From NCBI GenBank assembly GCA_964589935.1, contig CAZPVD010000009.1, forward strand, positions 62,001 to 126,000: a DNA stretch of 64,000 bases, given 5' to 3'. This stretch comes from VHCN01 sp964589935. GTDB taxonomy: Bacteria > Verrucomicrobiota > Verrucomicrobiia > Limisphaerales > VHCN01. Position numbers and translations under genes: made by a program. The notes under the pieces are model-generated. The model worked only from the letters and a program-made list of their open reading frames with translations. It did no database searches and was not told where the DNA came from. This document shows, in pieces, positions 54,845 through 64,000 of this stretch (positions are counted from its first letter, which is position 1; the number at the start of each line of letters is the position of its first letter).

Positions 54845-57800
54845 CTACGGCTCGACCAAGCGCAGCCGGTAGAATTGCAACCCTGAAGCGGAGTTGGTGA
54901 GCTGTGCGTCCGCGCCGCTGCCGGTGATGTTTGTCGAGAGAGGCGACCAGTTGCCAAGCGAGGAGCTGCCTTCCAGCACGTAGCGTTTGTTAGCGACCGT
55001 GGGCCAGCGGAGCGTCACGCCCGTGGGCCGCCCACCGATGTCGGTCAGGAGTTGCGGTGCGAGTCTCAGAGATTGCGACGGGTCAAGCGGGTTGATGCCC
55101 GCGCGGAGTTTCACCCAGTTCGGCATGCCGTCCCCGACCGGATCGCTCATCGGCAGGGCGCGCGAGTCGAAGAGTGAACCAAACCAGCGCAGACGCCACT
55201 GGTCTGGAAGCCCGTCGCCGAACGATGACGTGGAACGGTCGGTGATCGTCACAAGCCCGGGCTGCATTCGGCGCGGGAGAAGCCCGAGGCCGTTGGGCGA
55301 GCCGGAGACGTGGTCGAAACGCACGAGGTATGACGCGTCCGCGGGCGCGTTTGCCGGCAGCGTGATGAGCAGGTTGCCGAAGAGCGTGTTGCCCGCTGGG
55401 ATGCCGGGTGCGGTGTCGTTGAGCCACACGCCGAACCAAGCGTCGGGCGTCGGGTTGCCGGACTGGAACGGGTTCCCGATGGCGCCAGACTGAAGAAGGT
55501 TGAATTGGACCGGCTGCGTGATTACCGGCGAGCCGTCGAGCGGTTGCACGCGCAGGCGCAGCATGAGAACGCGCAAGGGATAGGGGCCGAAAAGCTGCAC
55601 GTTGACGGGCACGGTTACAATCGGCCCGGTGCGAACGGCGTCACCGGCGGAGAAGATCATCAACGGCGGATCGGTGTTCGCCGAAGTCGTCAGCGGCCTC
55701 ACCTGCTCGATCGCGGGCAACTGCATCCCGAAGGTCGGCTTGGGCAGATTGTTGGTCGTGACCGCGTTGGTGCGGAAACCGTTCGTCCAGTATCGGACAT
55801 ACCATGTCGAATACGGATTGAGCGAGCGGCGCAGCGTGACAAACACGTCGTCCACGTTGATCTCGCCGTCACCCATCGTGACGTTGTCAATGTTTCCGCT
55901 CGACGCATTAAGCATGTTGTTGGTCGTGCCGTTCGAGGAATCCATCGCGTCGAAGAAATCGCTGCCCACGGGCGGGATGTTCACCTGATAGACGGCGGCG
56001 TTGAATGTCTGCGACGCGTCGTCAATCGTCAGCGTGCCGTCGCCAAAGTCGCCCGCATTGAACCAGCGGAAGTTCGACACGTCACCGACAAGATAGGGCT
56101 TGATGTTGACCGTGACTTTCTTGACCGAGTTGATCGGGCCTGTGGTCAGCGAGCCGTTCGTGGGCGCGGCGATGTTCACTCCGCCCGAGAGGTTCGTCTG
56201 AGCCGTGGCGTTAAAGACCTGGATGCGATACGTCATGCCCGTGGAGGCGGTTGCGGGAATCTGGAAGCCGAAGCCGCCAGCGATCACGCTGCCGCCGTCC
56301 TCAAGGAACTGGTTGATGTGCGCTTGCGAAAACTTGATGAGATCCTGCGCGAGCGTGTTGTAGAGGTTGGTGCGACCGACGGTTTCAAGCCACGCCACGC
56401 TGAGGACATTGACGTTTGTGTCGAGGAAGACAGCGTTGGTGAAGGTGGGAACAATGTTTGTCCTGACGCTGAAGTCCGTGGTGTTCGTGAAATAATTCGT
56501 GACGAACGAGAACGCAAACGACGGCGGAATCTTCTCGAAGAACGTAGGGTTGCTCGGAATGGGCCGCTGTAGCATGGAGGAATAGGTGAGAGGTGGTGTG
56601 CCTCCGCTGGACGTGATGGGAGGCGAACCGGTGTCGTTCGTTGCCGCCATCGAGAAGCCCAGCGAATACATTTTCTGCCCGGGAATCAGCGTAAGCGTGA
56701 CCGGCGCGAAGAACGTCTGCCCCGGCGCACCGATGAAATCGGTCGAGCCTTCGCCGCTTTCGAAGCCGAACGTGATGAGGTTCGCCGTCAGATTGCTGTT
56801 CATGTTGACGGTGCCGCCGCCGTTTCCGCTGCCGCTGGGCGCCTGCGGCACGAAGCTCGAGCCCGTCACGGTGCGCAGCAGATGCCACGCGGCCTCGGTG
56901 ACGAAGATGTTTGTCCCGCCGGAGTTGATTGTCACACCAAGCGGCTCGCGCGCCGCAGCGGGCGCTGCGCCGTCAACCCATCCGGCGAGCAACGCTGGAT
57001 TCGCATTTGGCGCATCCACCCACTGGTTCGTGCCGACTCCGTAAAGCGTGCTGACCGTGCCTTGCGGCGACACGACGCGCACGCGGTGGTTGAGCCGGTC
57101 GCAGACGATGAGGCTACCGTCCGGGGCGCGCACCATCTGGTGAGGGGTGTTGAACAGGGCATCAGCCGCGAGACCGTCTTTATAGCCCGCCGCGGCGCTG
57201 CCGGCTATCAGGTTCGTCGTATTGGCGACGGGGTTTAGGTTGACGATCGCGTTGCCGCTGACGATGGCGATGGAGTTGGTGGCAAGCACGGCGACGCCGA
57301 GGGGCGACACAAGATTCGTGGCGAGCACGGCGACACCGCCCATGCTGGCGTTGGTGACGCGCTTGAGGGTGCCGCCCAGCTCCGTGACGATAAGGTTGGT
57401 GTTCGCATCGAGCGCGAGCGCCGTGGGCATAGTTAGCGCAGTCGTGTTCGTCAGGAGGATGCTGCCGGCGGAATCGTATTTGCGGAGCGTGCCGTCGCCT
57501 TGCGTCAGCACATAAAGGTTGTTGGCCGCATCCACGGCGACCGCGATGGGACCGCTGAGGCCGGTGACGATCGTGGAAGTGAAGCTGTTCGTCAGGCCGA
57601 CGTTGGAAACCTTGCGGACGGCCTTGTTGCCGAAGTCGGCCATGTAAAGGTTGCCGGCATTGTCGAGCGCGACGCCGTAGGGAACATTGAACTGTGCGAG
57701 CTTAAACGTGTTCCCATCCGCGGAGCCGGACGCGTTGTTGGTCGCAAGCGGGAAGCTTTTTGGCCCGCCGCCAAGCGTGCGCACGGTGGTTTGGGCGGAT

Positions 57801-57907
57801 GCCGCGGCCGCGAATGCCAGCGCGACACAGGCCGCAACGCGATTGAGCCAGGCTCGCTGGACCGCATTCGCCCCCCGTTTCACGCTGTGGCGCGCTTTGG
57901 TTTTCAT
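54845..57907 (-). CDS. Large exported NHL-repeat protein, last gene of the pilM-Q cluster
   Basis: A 1020-residue protein with a signal peptide after a basic N-terminus. The first third has NHL-type beta-propeller repeats (GVALDNAGNLYMADFGNKAV, AVAVDAANNLYVLTQGDGTL, MVRAPDGSLIVCDRLNHRVR). The middle is beta-sandwich-rich, with two Asp-rich dockerin-like segments (GDFGDGTLTIDDA and MGDGEINVDDV). The C-terminus has an Ig-like block (GVTLRWPTVANKRYVLEGSS). It lies 30 bases downstream of the secretin gene, so it probably belongs to the same operon. A secreted or surface substrate of the system is plausible; homology was not tested. Confidence 0.75.
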   Translation of the reverse strand: MKTKARHSVKRGANAVQRAWLNRVAACVALAFAAAASAQTTVRTLGGGPKSFPLATNNASGSADGNTFKLAQFNVPYGVALDNAGNLYMADFGNKAVRKVSNVGLTNSFTSTIVTGLSGPIAVAVDAANNLYVLTQGDGTLRKYDSAGSILLTNTTALTMPTALALDANTNLIVTELGGTLKRVTNASMGGVAVLATNLVSPLGVAVLATNSIAIVSGNAIVNLNPVANTTNLIAGSAAAGYKDGLAADALFNTPHQMVRAPDGSLIVCDRLNHRVRVVSPQGTVSTLYGVGTNQWVDAPNANPALLAGWVDGAAPAAAREPLGVTINSGGTNIFVTEAAWHLLRTVTGSSFVPQAPSGSGNGGGTVNMNSNLTANLITFGFESGEGSTDFIGAPGQTFFAPVTLTLIPGQKMYSLGFSMAATNDTGSPPITSSGGTPPLTYSSMLQRPIPSNPTFFEKIPPSFAFSFVTNYFTNTTDFSVRTNIVPTFTNAVFLDTNVNVLSVAWLETVGRTNLYNTLAQDLIKFSQAHINQFLEDGGSVIAGGFGFQIPATASTGMTYRIQVFNATAQTNLSGGVNIAAPTNGSLTTGPINSVKKVTVNIKPYLVGDVSNFRWFNAGDFGDGTLTIDDASQTFNAAVYQVNIPPVGSDFFDAMDSSNGTTNNMLNASSGNIDNVTMGDGEINVDDVFVTLRRSLNPYSTWYVRYWTNGFRTNAVTTNNLPKPTFGMQLPAIEQVRPLTTSANTDPPLMIFSAGDAVRTGPIVTVPVNVQLFGPYPLRVLMLRLRVQPLDGSPVITQPVQFNLLQSGAIGNPFQSGNPTPDAWFGVWLNDTAPGIPAGNTLFGNLLITLPANAPADASYLVRFDHVSGSPNGLGLLPRRMQPGLVTITDRSTSSFGDGLPDQWRLRWFGSLFDSRALPMSDPVGDGMPNWVKLRAGINPLDPSQSLRLAPQLLTDIGGRPTGVTLRWPTVANKRYVLEGSSSLGNWSPLSTNITGSGADAQLTNSASGLQFYRLRLVEP

Positions 57908-57937
57908 GGCTTGATGCGTGTTGGGATTCGTGCGGCG

Positions 57938-59563
57938 TTACTTCTTTTCCTTGCCGAATTGCGCGGGCTTGCCGCTGTCCCACGCATTGTCTTCCACGTC
58001 GGGTTTGTAAGGCACCTTTGTCTTGAGGAACTGAGTGCCGGAATTGGGGAATTCGGAACCGAGGAAGTCGGGCTCTGAGGGCTGCATGTGATAGGCTTCG
58101 ACGAGGGTGGGCGTGACGAAGATGACGAGGTTCTGCTTGGAGCGGCTCTTGTCCTCATGTCGGAACAACAGGCCGAGGCCCGGGATGTCGCCCAACAGGG
58201 GAACCTTCGTATAGGCCTTGGTTGAGGTGTTGTTGATGAGGCCGCCCATGACGAGCGTGTCTCCGCTGGGAACAATCACCTGCGTTTCGATGCGGCGGAT
58301 GGAGTAGATGTTGGCGACATTGGCTTGGCCGTTGATGGTCTGATTGTCCTTGCCGTCAATGTTCGAAACCTCAGGCACGACCTTGAGCTGGACGCGGTTG
58401 TCGGGAGTGATGCGCGGCGTGACTTCAAGGATTGTGCCGAGGTTGGTGTAGGTGATGGTCGCGCCGGCGGGGACGTTCGCGGCGCCAGGCGTGATCTGAA
58501 AGATGGGGAATGCGCGCGTGACGGAGAGCTTCGCGGTCTGGCCATCCATCATCACCGTGCGCGGCGTGGCGAGAAGATCCGTGTCGGTGTCCGTATTGAG
58601 GAAGGAAAGCACCGCGTTGACGCCGTCGGCGTTGAGGAATCCGATGGCGGGGACGAAGCCGTTGAGCGTGTTCGCGTTGAACCCGCCTGTGCCGATGGCG
58701 GTGGTGAGAGAACTTGAGCTTGTGGACTGGGGTGTGGTGGTGGAGCTGACCGTCGCGCCGCTAGGCAACGTCGTCGTAGTAGTCACGGGCGTGCCGGGAA
58801 TCGTCGTGGTTGTCGTGCCTCCGATCCGGCCGTTGCCGAAGGAGAGGTTCTGGTTTTGCAATGTGCCACTCCAGTCAATGCCTTTCAATGTGTGCGGGTT
58901 GCGGCTGGTTTCCATGATGCGGGCCTCGATGAGCACCTGCTTGAGCGGGCCGTCGAGTTTTTCGATCAGTTCGTTGATGGACTCCCAATCTTTTTCCGTG
59001 GCGGAGATGACGAGCTGGCCGGTGCGAAGGTCCGGCGTGGCCTTGACGCGAGTGGAGACGAACGCCGGCAGAAGGGTGGCCATGTTCGTGGGACTGCTGT
59101 TCTTGAGCTGGATAACTTTTGTCACGAGCGGCTCGGCCTGGGTGGTGTCCTTGGTGGTGATGCGGACCGTTTTTGTCTTCGGGTCCGGGATCATCATCAA
59201 GTTGTAATTGTTGAGGATGGCGTCGAGCGCCTGCTGCGGGGTGACCTGCGTCATGCGGAACGCGGGAATGCGAACCGGCTCGACTCCGGTCTTGCCGTCG
59301 GCGCTCACGCCGGCGGTGAGCTTGGGGTCGAAGAGCACGTTGATCTCCGCGCGCAGGGCGAGGCTTTTGACCACGGTGATCAGGTCGCTGTCGTCATAGG
59401 CGATGTCGGCCAGTTCGTCGGGTTTGGGTTGCGCGGGCTTGGCCGGTTCAGCGGGCGGCTTGGGCACCTCGGCCTTGCGCGGAGGTTGCGTCTGGGTTTG
59501 CGCGCGGGCGAGCGGCGCGGCCAGCATGGCGGCGAGCAACAGAAGGGCGGTTTTTGTTTTCAT
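57938..59563 (-). CDS. Secretin (GspD/PilQ family)
   Basis: A 541-residue outer-membrane secretin with a signal peptide (MKTKTALLLLAAMLAAPLAR). N-domains occupy about 40-235 (IAYDDSDLITVVKSLALRAE, VSTRVKATPDLRTGQLVISA). A Thr/Ser-rich low-complexity loop lies at about 248-290. The secretin core runs from about 310, with the family signature VPLLGDIPGLGLLFRHEDKS and LVIFVTPTLVE. It lacks an AMIN domain, so it is shorter than typical PilQ. With PilM-P-like genes upstream, it is the outer-membrane pore of a type IV pilus-like system. Confidence 0.93.
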   Translation of the reverse strand: MKTKTALLLLAAMLAAPLARAQTQTQPPRKAEVPKPPAEPAKPAQPKPDELADIAYDDSDLITVVKSLALRAEINVLFDPKLTAGVSADGKTGVEPVRIPAFRMTQVTPQQALDAILNNYNLMMIPDPKTKTVRITTKDTTQAEPLVTKVIQLKNSSPTNMATLLPAFVSTRVKATPDLRTGQLVISATEKDWESINELIEKLDGPLKQVLIEARIMETSRNPHTLKGIDWSGTLQNQNLSFGNGRIGGTTTTTIPGTPVTTTTTLPSGATVSSTTTPQSTSSSSLTTAIGTGGFNANTLNGFVPAIGFLNADGVNAVLSFLNTDTDTDLLATPRTVMMDGQTAKLSVTRAFPIFQITPGAANVPAGATITYTNLGTILEVTPRITPDNRVQLKVVPEVSNIDGKDNQTINGQANVANIYSIRRIETQVIVPSGDTLVMGGLINNTSTKAYTKVPLLGDIPGLGLLFRHEDKSRSKQNLVIFVTPTLVEAYHMQPSEPDFLGSEFPNSGTQFLKTKVPYKPDVEDNAWDSGKPAQFGKEKK

Positions 59564-59620
59564 GCGCGGTTCGGTTTGTGTCCGGGGACACGGTTGAATT
59601 CGATGGGCGCGGGCTTCGGG

Positions 59621-60193
59621 TCAAAGATCGGATCGGAGCTTGAGTTCGCGTTTTTCTTTTTCGCCTTCCACTTGGATGATGACGGAATGGTCCTTGACCT
59701 CGATGCAATGCACGCGCGCCACGCCGTTGGGCACGCGCACGGTCAGCGTGTCGCCTGCGAAGAAGTCGTAGGAATGGGTGCCCGTGTGAATGACGGCGGA
59801 GCGCTTTTTGCCGATGATGACGGCCTTGACGCTGAACTGGTCCGTGGCGGGCAGAGCCTCGCCCTGCTGGGGCGGTCGTATCACGGGCGGGTTGACAACC
59901 GTGTTCGTCGTCACGGTTACGGTCGGCGAAACTTCCACCGGTGTCGTGACCGCCGCCTGCGGACGGAGCCGGGTGGAAAGCGGAAAGAACGGATCCTTGC
60001 TCACGCCGATTTCATAGTGGAAGACAGACTTGGGGATTTCCACTTTCTTGGGCGGCGCGTTCGTCCCTGGCGCTGGCACGGTTTTGGGCGGCGCGTTCGT
60101 GGCCGCGGCGCCATCGGCGCGGTTCGCACCTGCGAAACCCGCGAGCAACAGCGCGAAGCAGCAACAGCACGAAAGTTGTTTGGCGAAGGTCAT
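59621..60193 (-). CDS. PilP-like secretin-associated protein
   Basis: A 190-residue exported protein with a Cys-rich hydrophobic leader (about residues 8-22). A Pro/Ala-rich linker with PPKTVPAPGTNAPPKK follows, then a beta-rich domain (KDPFFPLSTR, FSVKAVIIGKKRSAVIHTGT, HSYDFFAGDTLTVRVPNGVA). This matches PilP in order and size: a lipoprotein-like or periplasmic protein linking PilNO to the secretin. Family evidence is mainly position, being between pilO-like and secretin genes, plus the DPF motif. Its start overlaps the pilO-like stop (ATGA). Confidence 0.75.
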   Translation of the reverse strand: MTFAKQLSCCCCFALLLAGFAGANRADGAAATNAPPKTVPAPGTNAPPKKVEIPKSVFHYEIGVSKDPFFPLSTRLRPQAAVTTPVEVSPTVTVTTNTVVNPPVIRPPQQGEALPATDQFSVKAVIIGKKRSAVIHTGTHSYDFFAGDTLTVRVPNGVARVHCIEVKDHSVIIQVEGEKEKRELKLRSDL

Positions 60194-60783
60194 CGCTTGT
60201 CAGGAGGAGGTTTGATCAACGCGACGATTTCGAGCGAGAAATTCAACTTCTCCGGGTTGGCAGCCTGGGTCGCGTCCACCGGCGTCAGTTCAATATTTTG
60301 CACGCGGATGTGCGGGAAGGCGTTTTCGAAGCCCGCCAGAAACCGTCCCAGATCGTGGTAATACGCCAGGCCGCTGATTTTGTAGAGGCACGATTTGTAG
60401 GGGAAATCGGGCAGGATGCCGACCTTGACCTCCTCCGCGGTCGAGTAGTTCGGAACGTCCACGCCGCTGTAAGTGCCGGTGGATTTGAACCCGATGATAA
60501 GCGTGCGGATCCACACGTTGGTGTCGCCGGATACCATCTTGTCCTCGATCTCGGAGAGCTTGCGTTGCGCCTCTTCGAGTTCTGCCTGGGCCTGCGGCGC
60601 CTGGACAACGAGCCTCTTGGCATCCTGCTCGCGTTTTTGGGTCTCTTCAATCTTGTTCAGCAGGCCGGCATGTTTGGCTTGGAGCGGCTTGATGCCGAAA
60701 AACCAGATCGCCACCAGCGCGGCCACGCCGACAAAGGCGACCGTGCCAATCTGCTGCTTTTTTTCTTTGGTGAGCGCGGCCAT
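60190..60783 (-). CDS. PilO-like alignment-complex protein
   Basis: A 197-residue membrane protein with one N-terminal helix (VAFVGVAALVAIWFFGIKPL) and a coiled coil (about 40-85, KIEETQKREQDAKRL). A small alpha/beta domain ends the protein (SGLAYYHDLGRFLAGFENAF, VDATQAANPEKLNFSLEIVA). This is the PilO pattern; PilO pairs with PilN in the inner membrane to hold the secretin assembly. The overlap with the downstream PilP-like gene supports coupled translation. Sequence similarity is too loose to be sure without a profile search. Confidence 0.78.
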   Translation of the reverse strand: MAALTKEKKQQIGTVAFVGVAALVAIWFFGIKPLQAKHAGLLNKIEETQKREQDAKRLVVQAPQAQAELEEAQRKLSEIEDKMVSGDTNVWIRTLIIGFKSTGTYSGVDVPNYSTAEEVKVGILPDFPYKSCLYKISGLAYYHDLGRFLAGFENAFPHIRVQNIELTPVDATQAANPEKLNFSLEIVALIKPPPDKR

Positions 60784-60785
60784 TC

Positions 60786-61448
60786 TTAGTAACGCACCTT
60801 TTCCGGGAACAAGGATTCGAGGGTGAACCTGAAGTAGTTCGTCCCACCCTCGATGATCGGCGGCGAAAAATTCTTGAAACTCACATTGTTCTCGTTGGTC
60901 TGGATGGTGAGGAAAACGGGATCGCTGACCAGCTTCTGCTTGAAGAGGATGAAATGCTCGTCCTCGAGCCGGCCAAAATCCCGCCCCTCGATGGTGAGCT
61001 TGACCTGCTCCGCGACACTCGCCCGTTTGCCGGGTTTCTTGGGGTCGCTCGATTTTTCCGCGGCCGTGGCGGTGTAACGGTGGTCGGCCTTGACGCGTGT
61101 GAGCTGGATGTTGGGCGAAATGGCGCGTTGAAGCACGTCAAGCTGAGGCGCCCAGAGGAAACGGTTCGTGGCCAGCGTGATGAGCGCGTCCATTTTTCGG
61201 TCCACACGCCCGATGTCCGCGAGGTTCGTGCGCGTGACCCCCGCCTGTTTTTCGAGTTGCTTCAACGCGGTTTCGATGTCGTTGAGTTCCTTCGTGGCTG
61301 CGCTGACTTTCAGGTAGAGCGACCCCGCCCACAATCCCATCATCACGGCCAGCAGCACGGCCACGAGCGCCGCACGCTTGGCTGGATCGCGCCTGCGCGC
61401 CTCTTCCTCGGCCTGCTGCTCGGCCAGTAGATTGATGCGAATGGGCAT
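60786..61448 (-). CDS. PilN-like alignment-complex protein
   Basis: A 220-residue protein with the PilN N-terminal signature (MPIRINLLAEQQAEEEARRR), which in known systems docks into PilM. A membrane helix follows (VAVLLAVMMGLWAGSLYLKV, about 29-50), then a coiled coil and a small periplasmic domain. The INLL motif is the residue block used for PilM binding. The gene sits three bases from both its upstream pilM-like and downstream pilO-like partners. Confidence 0.82.
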   Translation of the reverse strand: MPIRINLLAEQQAEEEARRRDPAKRAALVAVLLAVMMGLWAGSLYLKVSAATKELNDIETALKQLEKQAGVTRTNLADIGRVDRKMDALITLATNRFLWAPQLDVLQRAISPNIQLTRVKADHRYTATAAEKSSDPKKPGKRASVAEQVKLTIEGRDFGRLEDEHFILFKQKLVSDPVFLTIQTNENNVSFKNFSPPIIEGGTNYFRFTLESLFPEKVRY

Positions 61449-61451
61449 GGT

Positions 61452-62510
61452 CTAAAAGCCCGCCATTGCCGCGCCAACGGCGACGGCAAGCTGGGGCGCG
61501 ACGTTCTCGACGTCGGCAAGCTGGTGCGCCGGCAGCGCCAGCGTGAGGAAGCTTGTCGGGTTCCACGCCTGGCAGGGCACCATCAACTCGGTTTGCAGCG
61601 CCTGCACGATGGCATTGTTGCGCGCCGAGCCGCCGCTGAAAAAAACTTGGCTCACCGACTTGTCGAGCTGGTGGTCAACGAAGTCAATCGAGGCCCGCAG
61701 CTCGCGGCCGAGCGGCACGAGGATCGCCTGCGCGGCGGACTCAACCTCGGGCGTCATGGCGACCTTGCTGTTCTCCGCCTCGTCGGGCGTGACGCCGAGG
61801 GACTCGGCGAGGCTTGCCGTGAGCCGTTGCGCGCCAAACGACACCACGCGGCTGAGCATGAGCTGGCCGGTTTGCAGGACGCTGATCGTTGTGTTCCGAT
61901 AGCCGATGTCCACCAGCGCCACCACCTCGTGCGAAAACATTTCCGGCATGGCCACCTCAAACGCATTGGCAGGCCCGACATAACTCAACGTGATCTGGTC
62001 GGCGACCACGCCGGCTGCCTTTACTGCGGCCTGTAGTTCGTCCACAAAGGCTTTCCGCGCGATGCCGATGACCACGCGCGTCTTGGCCACACCCTTGGTT
62101 GGCTCTTTGCCGATGTCGCGGGACAGCAGCAGATGACAGTCGAAGAGGGAATCCGCCAGGTCCTGCTGCACATAATTCTTCCCGCTGAACCGCAGCACGG
62201 CGCGCAGTTCATCCACGGGCACGAGCGGCATTTCGGCGAAGCGCAATTCCGAGTCGGTCACACCGATGGCAAGGCTGACCTGCTTCACACGCGAACCAAG
62301 CGCGTTGAGAACCTGCTTGAGATGTTCGGCGAGGACTTCTTTCGACGGGGCTTTCTCCCCCTGCGGGGCATCCACGCACGCATAACTCAGAAATTTGTAA
62401 CCGCCCCCGGAGCGCTGCACGTGCACCGCCTTGGTGACCCGCGAACCCAGATCAACCGCCACGACCTGATCGCGTTTGCGCCGGCCATTGCTGACAAAGG
62501 GCAAGCCCAT
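61452..62510 (-). CDS. PilM-like actin-fold ATPase
   Basis: A 352-residue cytoplasmic protein with the PilM actin-like fold: VAVDLGSRVTKAVHVQRSGG as the phosphate-1 region, VALVDIGYRNTTISVLQTGQ as phosphate-2, and FFSGGSARNNAIVQALQ as the adenosine motif. PilM binds the N-terminus of PilN and anchors the inner-membrane alignment complex. It heads a pilM-N-O-P-secretin run that reads in one direction. The mutS gene ends about 100 bases upstream on the same strand. Confidence 0.9.
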   Translation of the reverse strand: MGLPFVSNGRRKRDQVVAVDLGSRVTKAVHVQRSGGGYKFLSYACVDAPQGEKAPSKEVLAEHLKQVLNALGSRVKQVSLAIGVTDSELRFAEMPLVPVDELRAVLRFSGKNYVQQDLADSLFDCHLLLSRDIGKEPTKGVAKTRVVIGIARKAFVDELQAAVKAAGVVADQITLSYVGPANAFEVAMPEMFSHEVVALVDIGYRNTTISVLQTGQLMLSRVVSFGAQRLTASLAESLGVTPDEAENSKVAMTPEVESAAQAILVPLGRELRASIDFVDHQLDKSVSQVFFSGGSARNNAIVQALQTELMVPCQAWNPTSFLTLALPAHQLADVENVAPQLAVAVGAAMAGF

Positions 62511-62610
62511 GTTTCCGCCGTCTATAACTCATCTCGGGGGGGTGAAGCAAGCCGCAATGTCACCGTAAAAATCCGTAACCTCCTGTCTCGCCTGAACTTC
62601 GAGACAAGAA

Positions 62611-64000
<1,390 letters not shown>

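Noticed and set aside
62584..62606. TGTCTCG / CGAGACA hairpin after mutS
   Set aside because: The stem has seven bases and no T-run directly follows on the minus strand, so a terminator call is not supported.

Overview
The window reads as chromosomal DNA of a G+C-rich, Gram-negative Verrucomicrobiota bacterium, probably of the Pedosphaera/Limisphaerales type. This is inferred from gene content: a Minf_1886-type small protein, a PSD1 cytochrome plus DUF1501 pair, secreted sulfatase and ceramidase-like proteins, hopanoid radical SAM genes, a PilMNOPQ-type secretion cluster, and several families of dispersed inverted repeats. No database search was run, so the placement is provisional. Genes are dense, no gap exceeds about 300 bp, and no tRNA, rRNA, CRISPR or insertion sequence was recognised.

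Layout. 0-8.7 kb (mostly minus strand): the 5' part of a GspF/PilC gene, a ceramidase-like exported enzyme, mannose-1-phosphate guanylyltransferase, trpA, a cofactor cluster (nadC, birA, coaX), a Minf_1886 gene overlapped by a tiny membrane-protein gene, and a radical SAM gene. 8.8-15.2 kb: a universal stress protein with a good terminator, an Acg-type nitroreductase, an unknown protein, MTA phosphorylase, an FHA-GAF-cyclase signalling protein and an exported sugar-mutarotase-like protein. 15.2-23.8 kb: one tight operon of response regulator, histidine kinase, efflux adaptor, RraA-family protein, RND pump and TolC-like outer-membrane protein. 24.0-27.1 kb: a histidine kinase with an ETR1-like ethylene/Cu(I)-binding membrane domain, translationally coupled to a receiver-PAS regulator. 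27.1-31.1 kb: a sulfatase and a CpxRA-like two-component pair.

31.3-38.1 kb is the most unusual part. It runs receiver, YHYH protein, MbnP-MbnH fusion (copper-binding domain joined to a di-heme MauG-like enzyme), receiver, and a second YHYH protein with three YHYH motifs. The two receiver-YHYH pairs look like a duplication around the fusion. Four proteins between 28.7 and 39.8 kb (histidine kinase, fusion, second YHYH protein, Ser/Thr kinase) share similar Pro/Gly/Arg-rich segments. Together with the Cu-type sensor upstream, this suggests, as inference only, a periplasmic copper or redox module under phosphorelay control.

38.2-50.1 kb: a Hanks-type kinase, a TPR/TatT-like protein, a small lipoprotein, hopanoid genes hpnH and hpnJ, a SMUG1-type uracil-DNA glycosylase, a GH5-like hydrolase, a fused polar amino-acid ABC transporter with its ATPase, a dipeptide epimerase and an A+T-richer prepilin-like gene. 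50.3-54.8 kb: the PSD1/DUF1501 pair. 54.8-64 kb (minus strand): mutS (5' end outside the window) followed by pilM, pilN, pilO, pilP and secretin genes and a very large NHL-repeat exported protein. mutS carries an in-frame palindromic repeat just before its ATP-binding loop.
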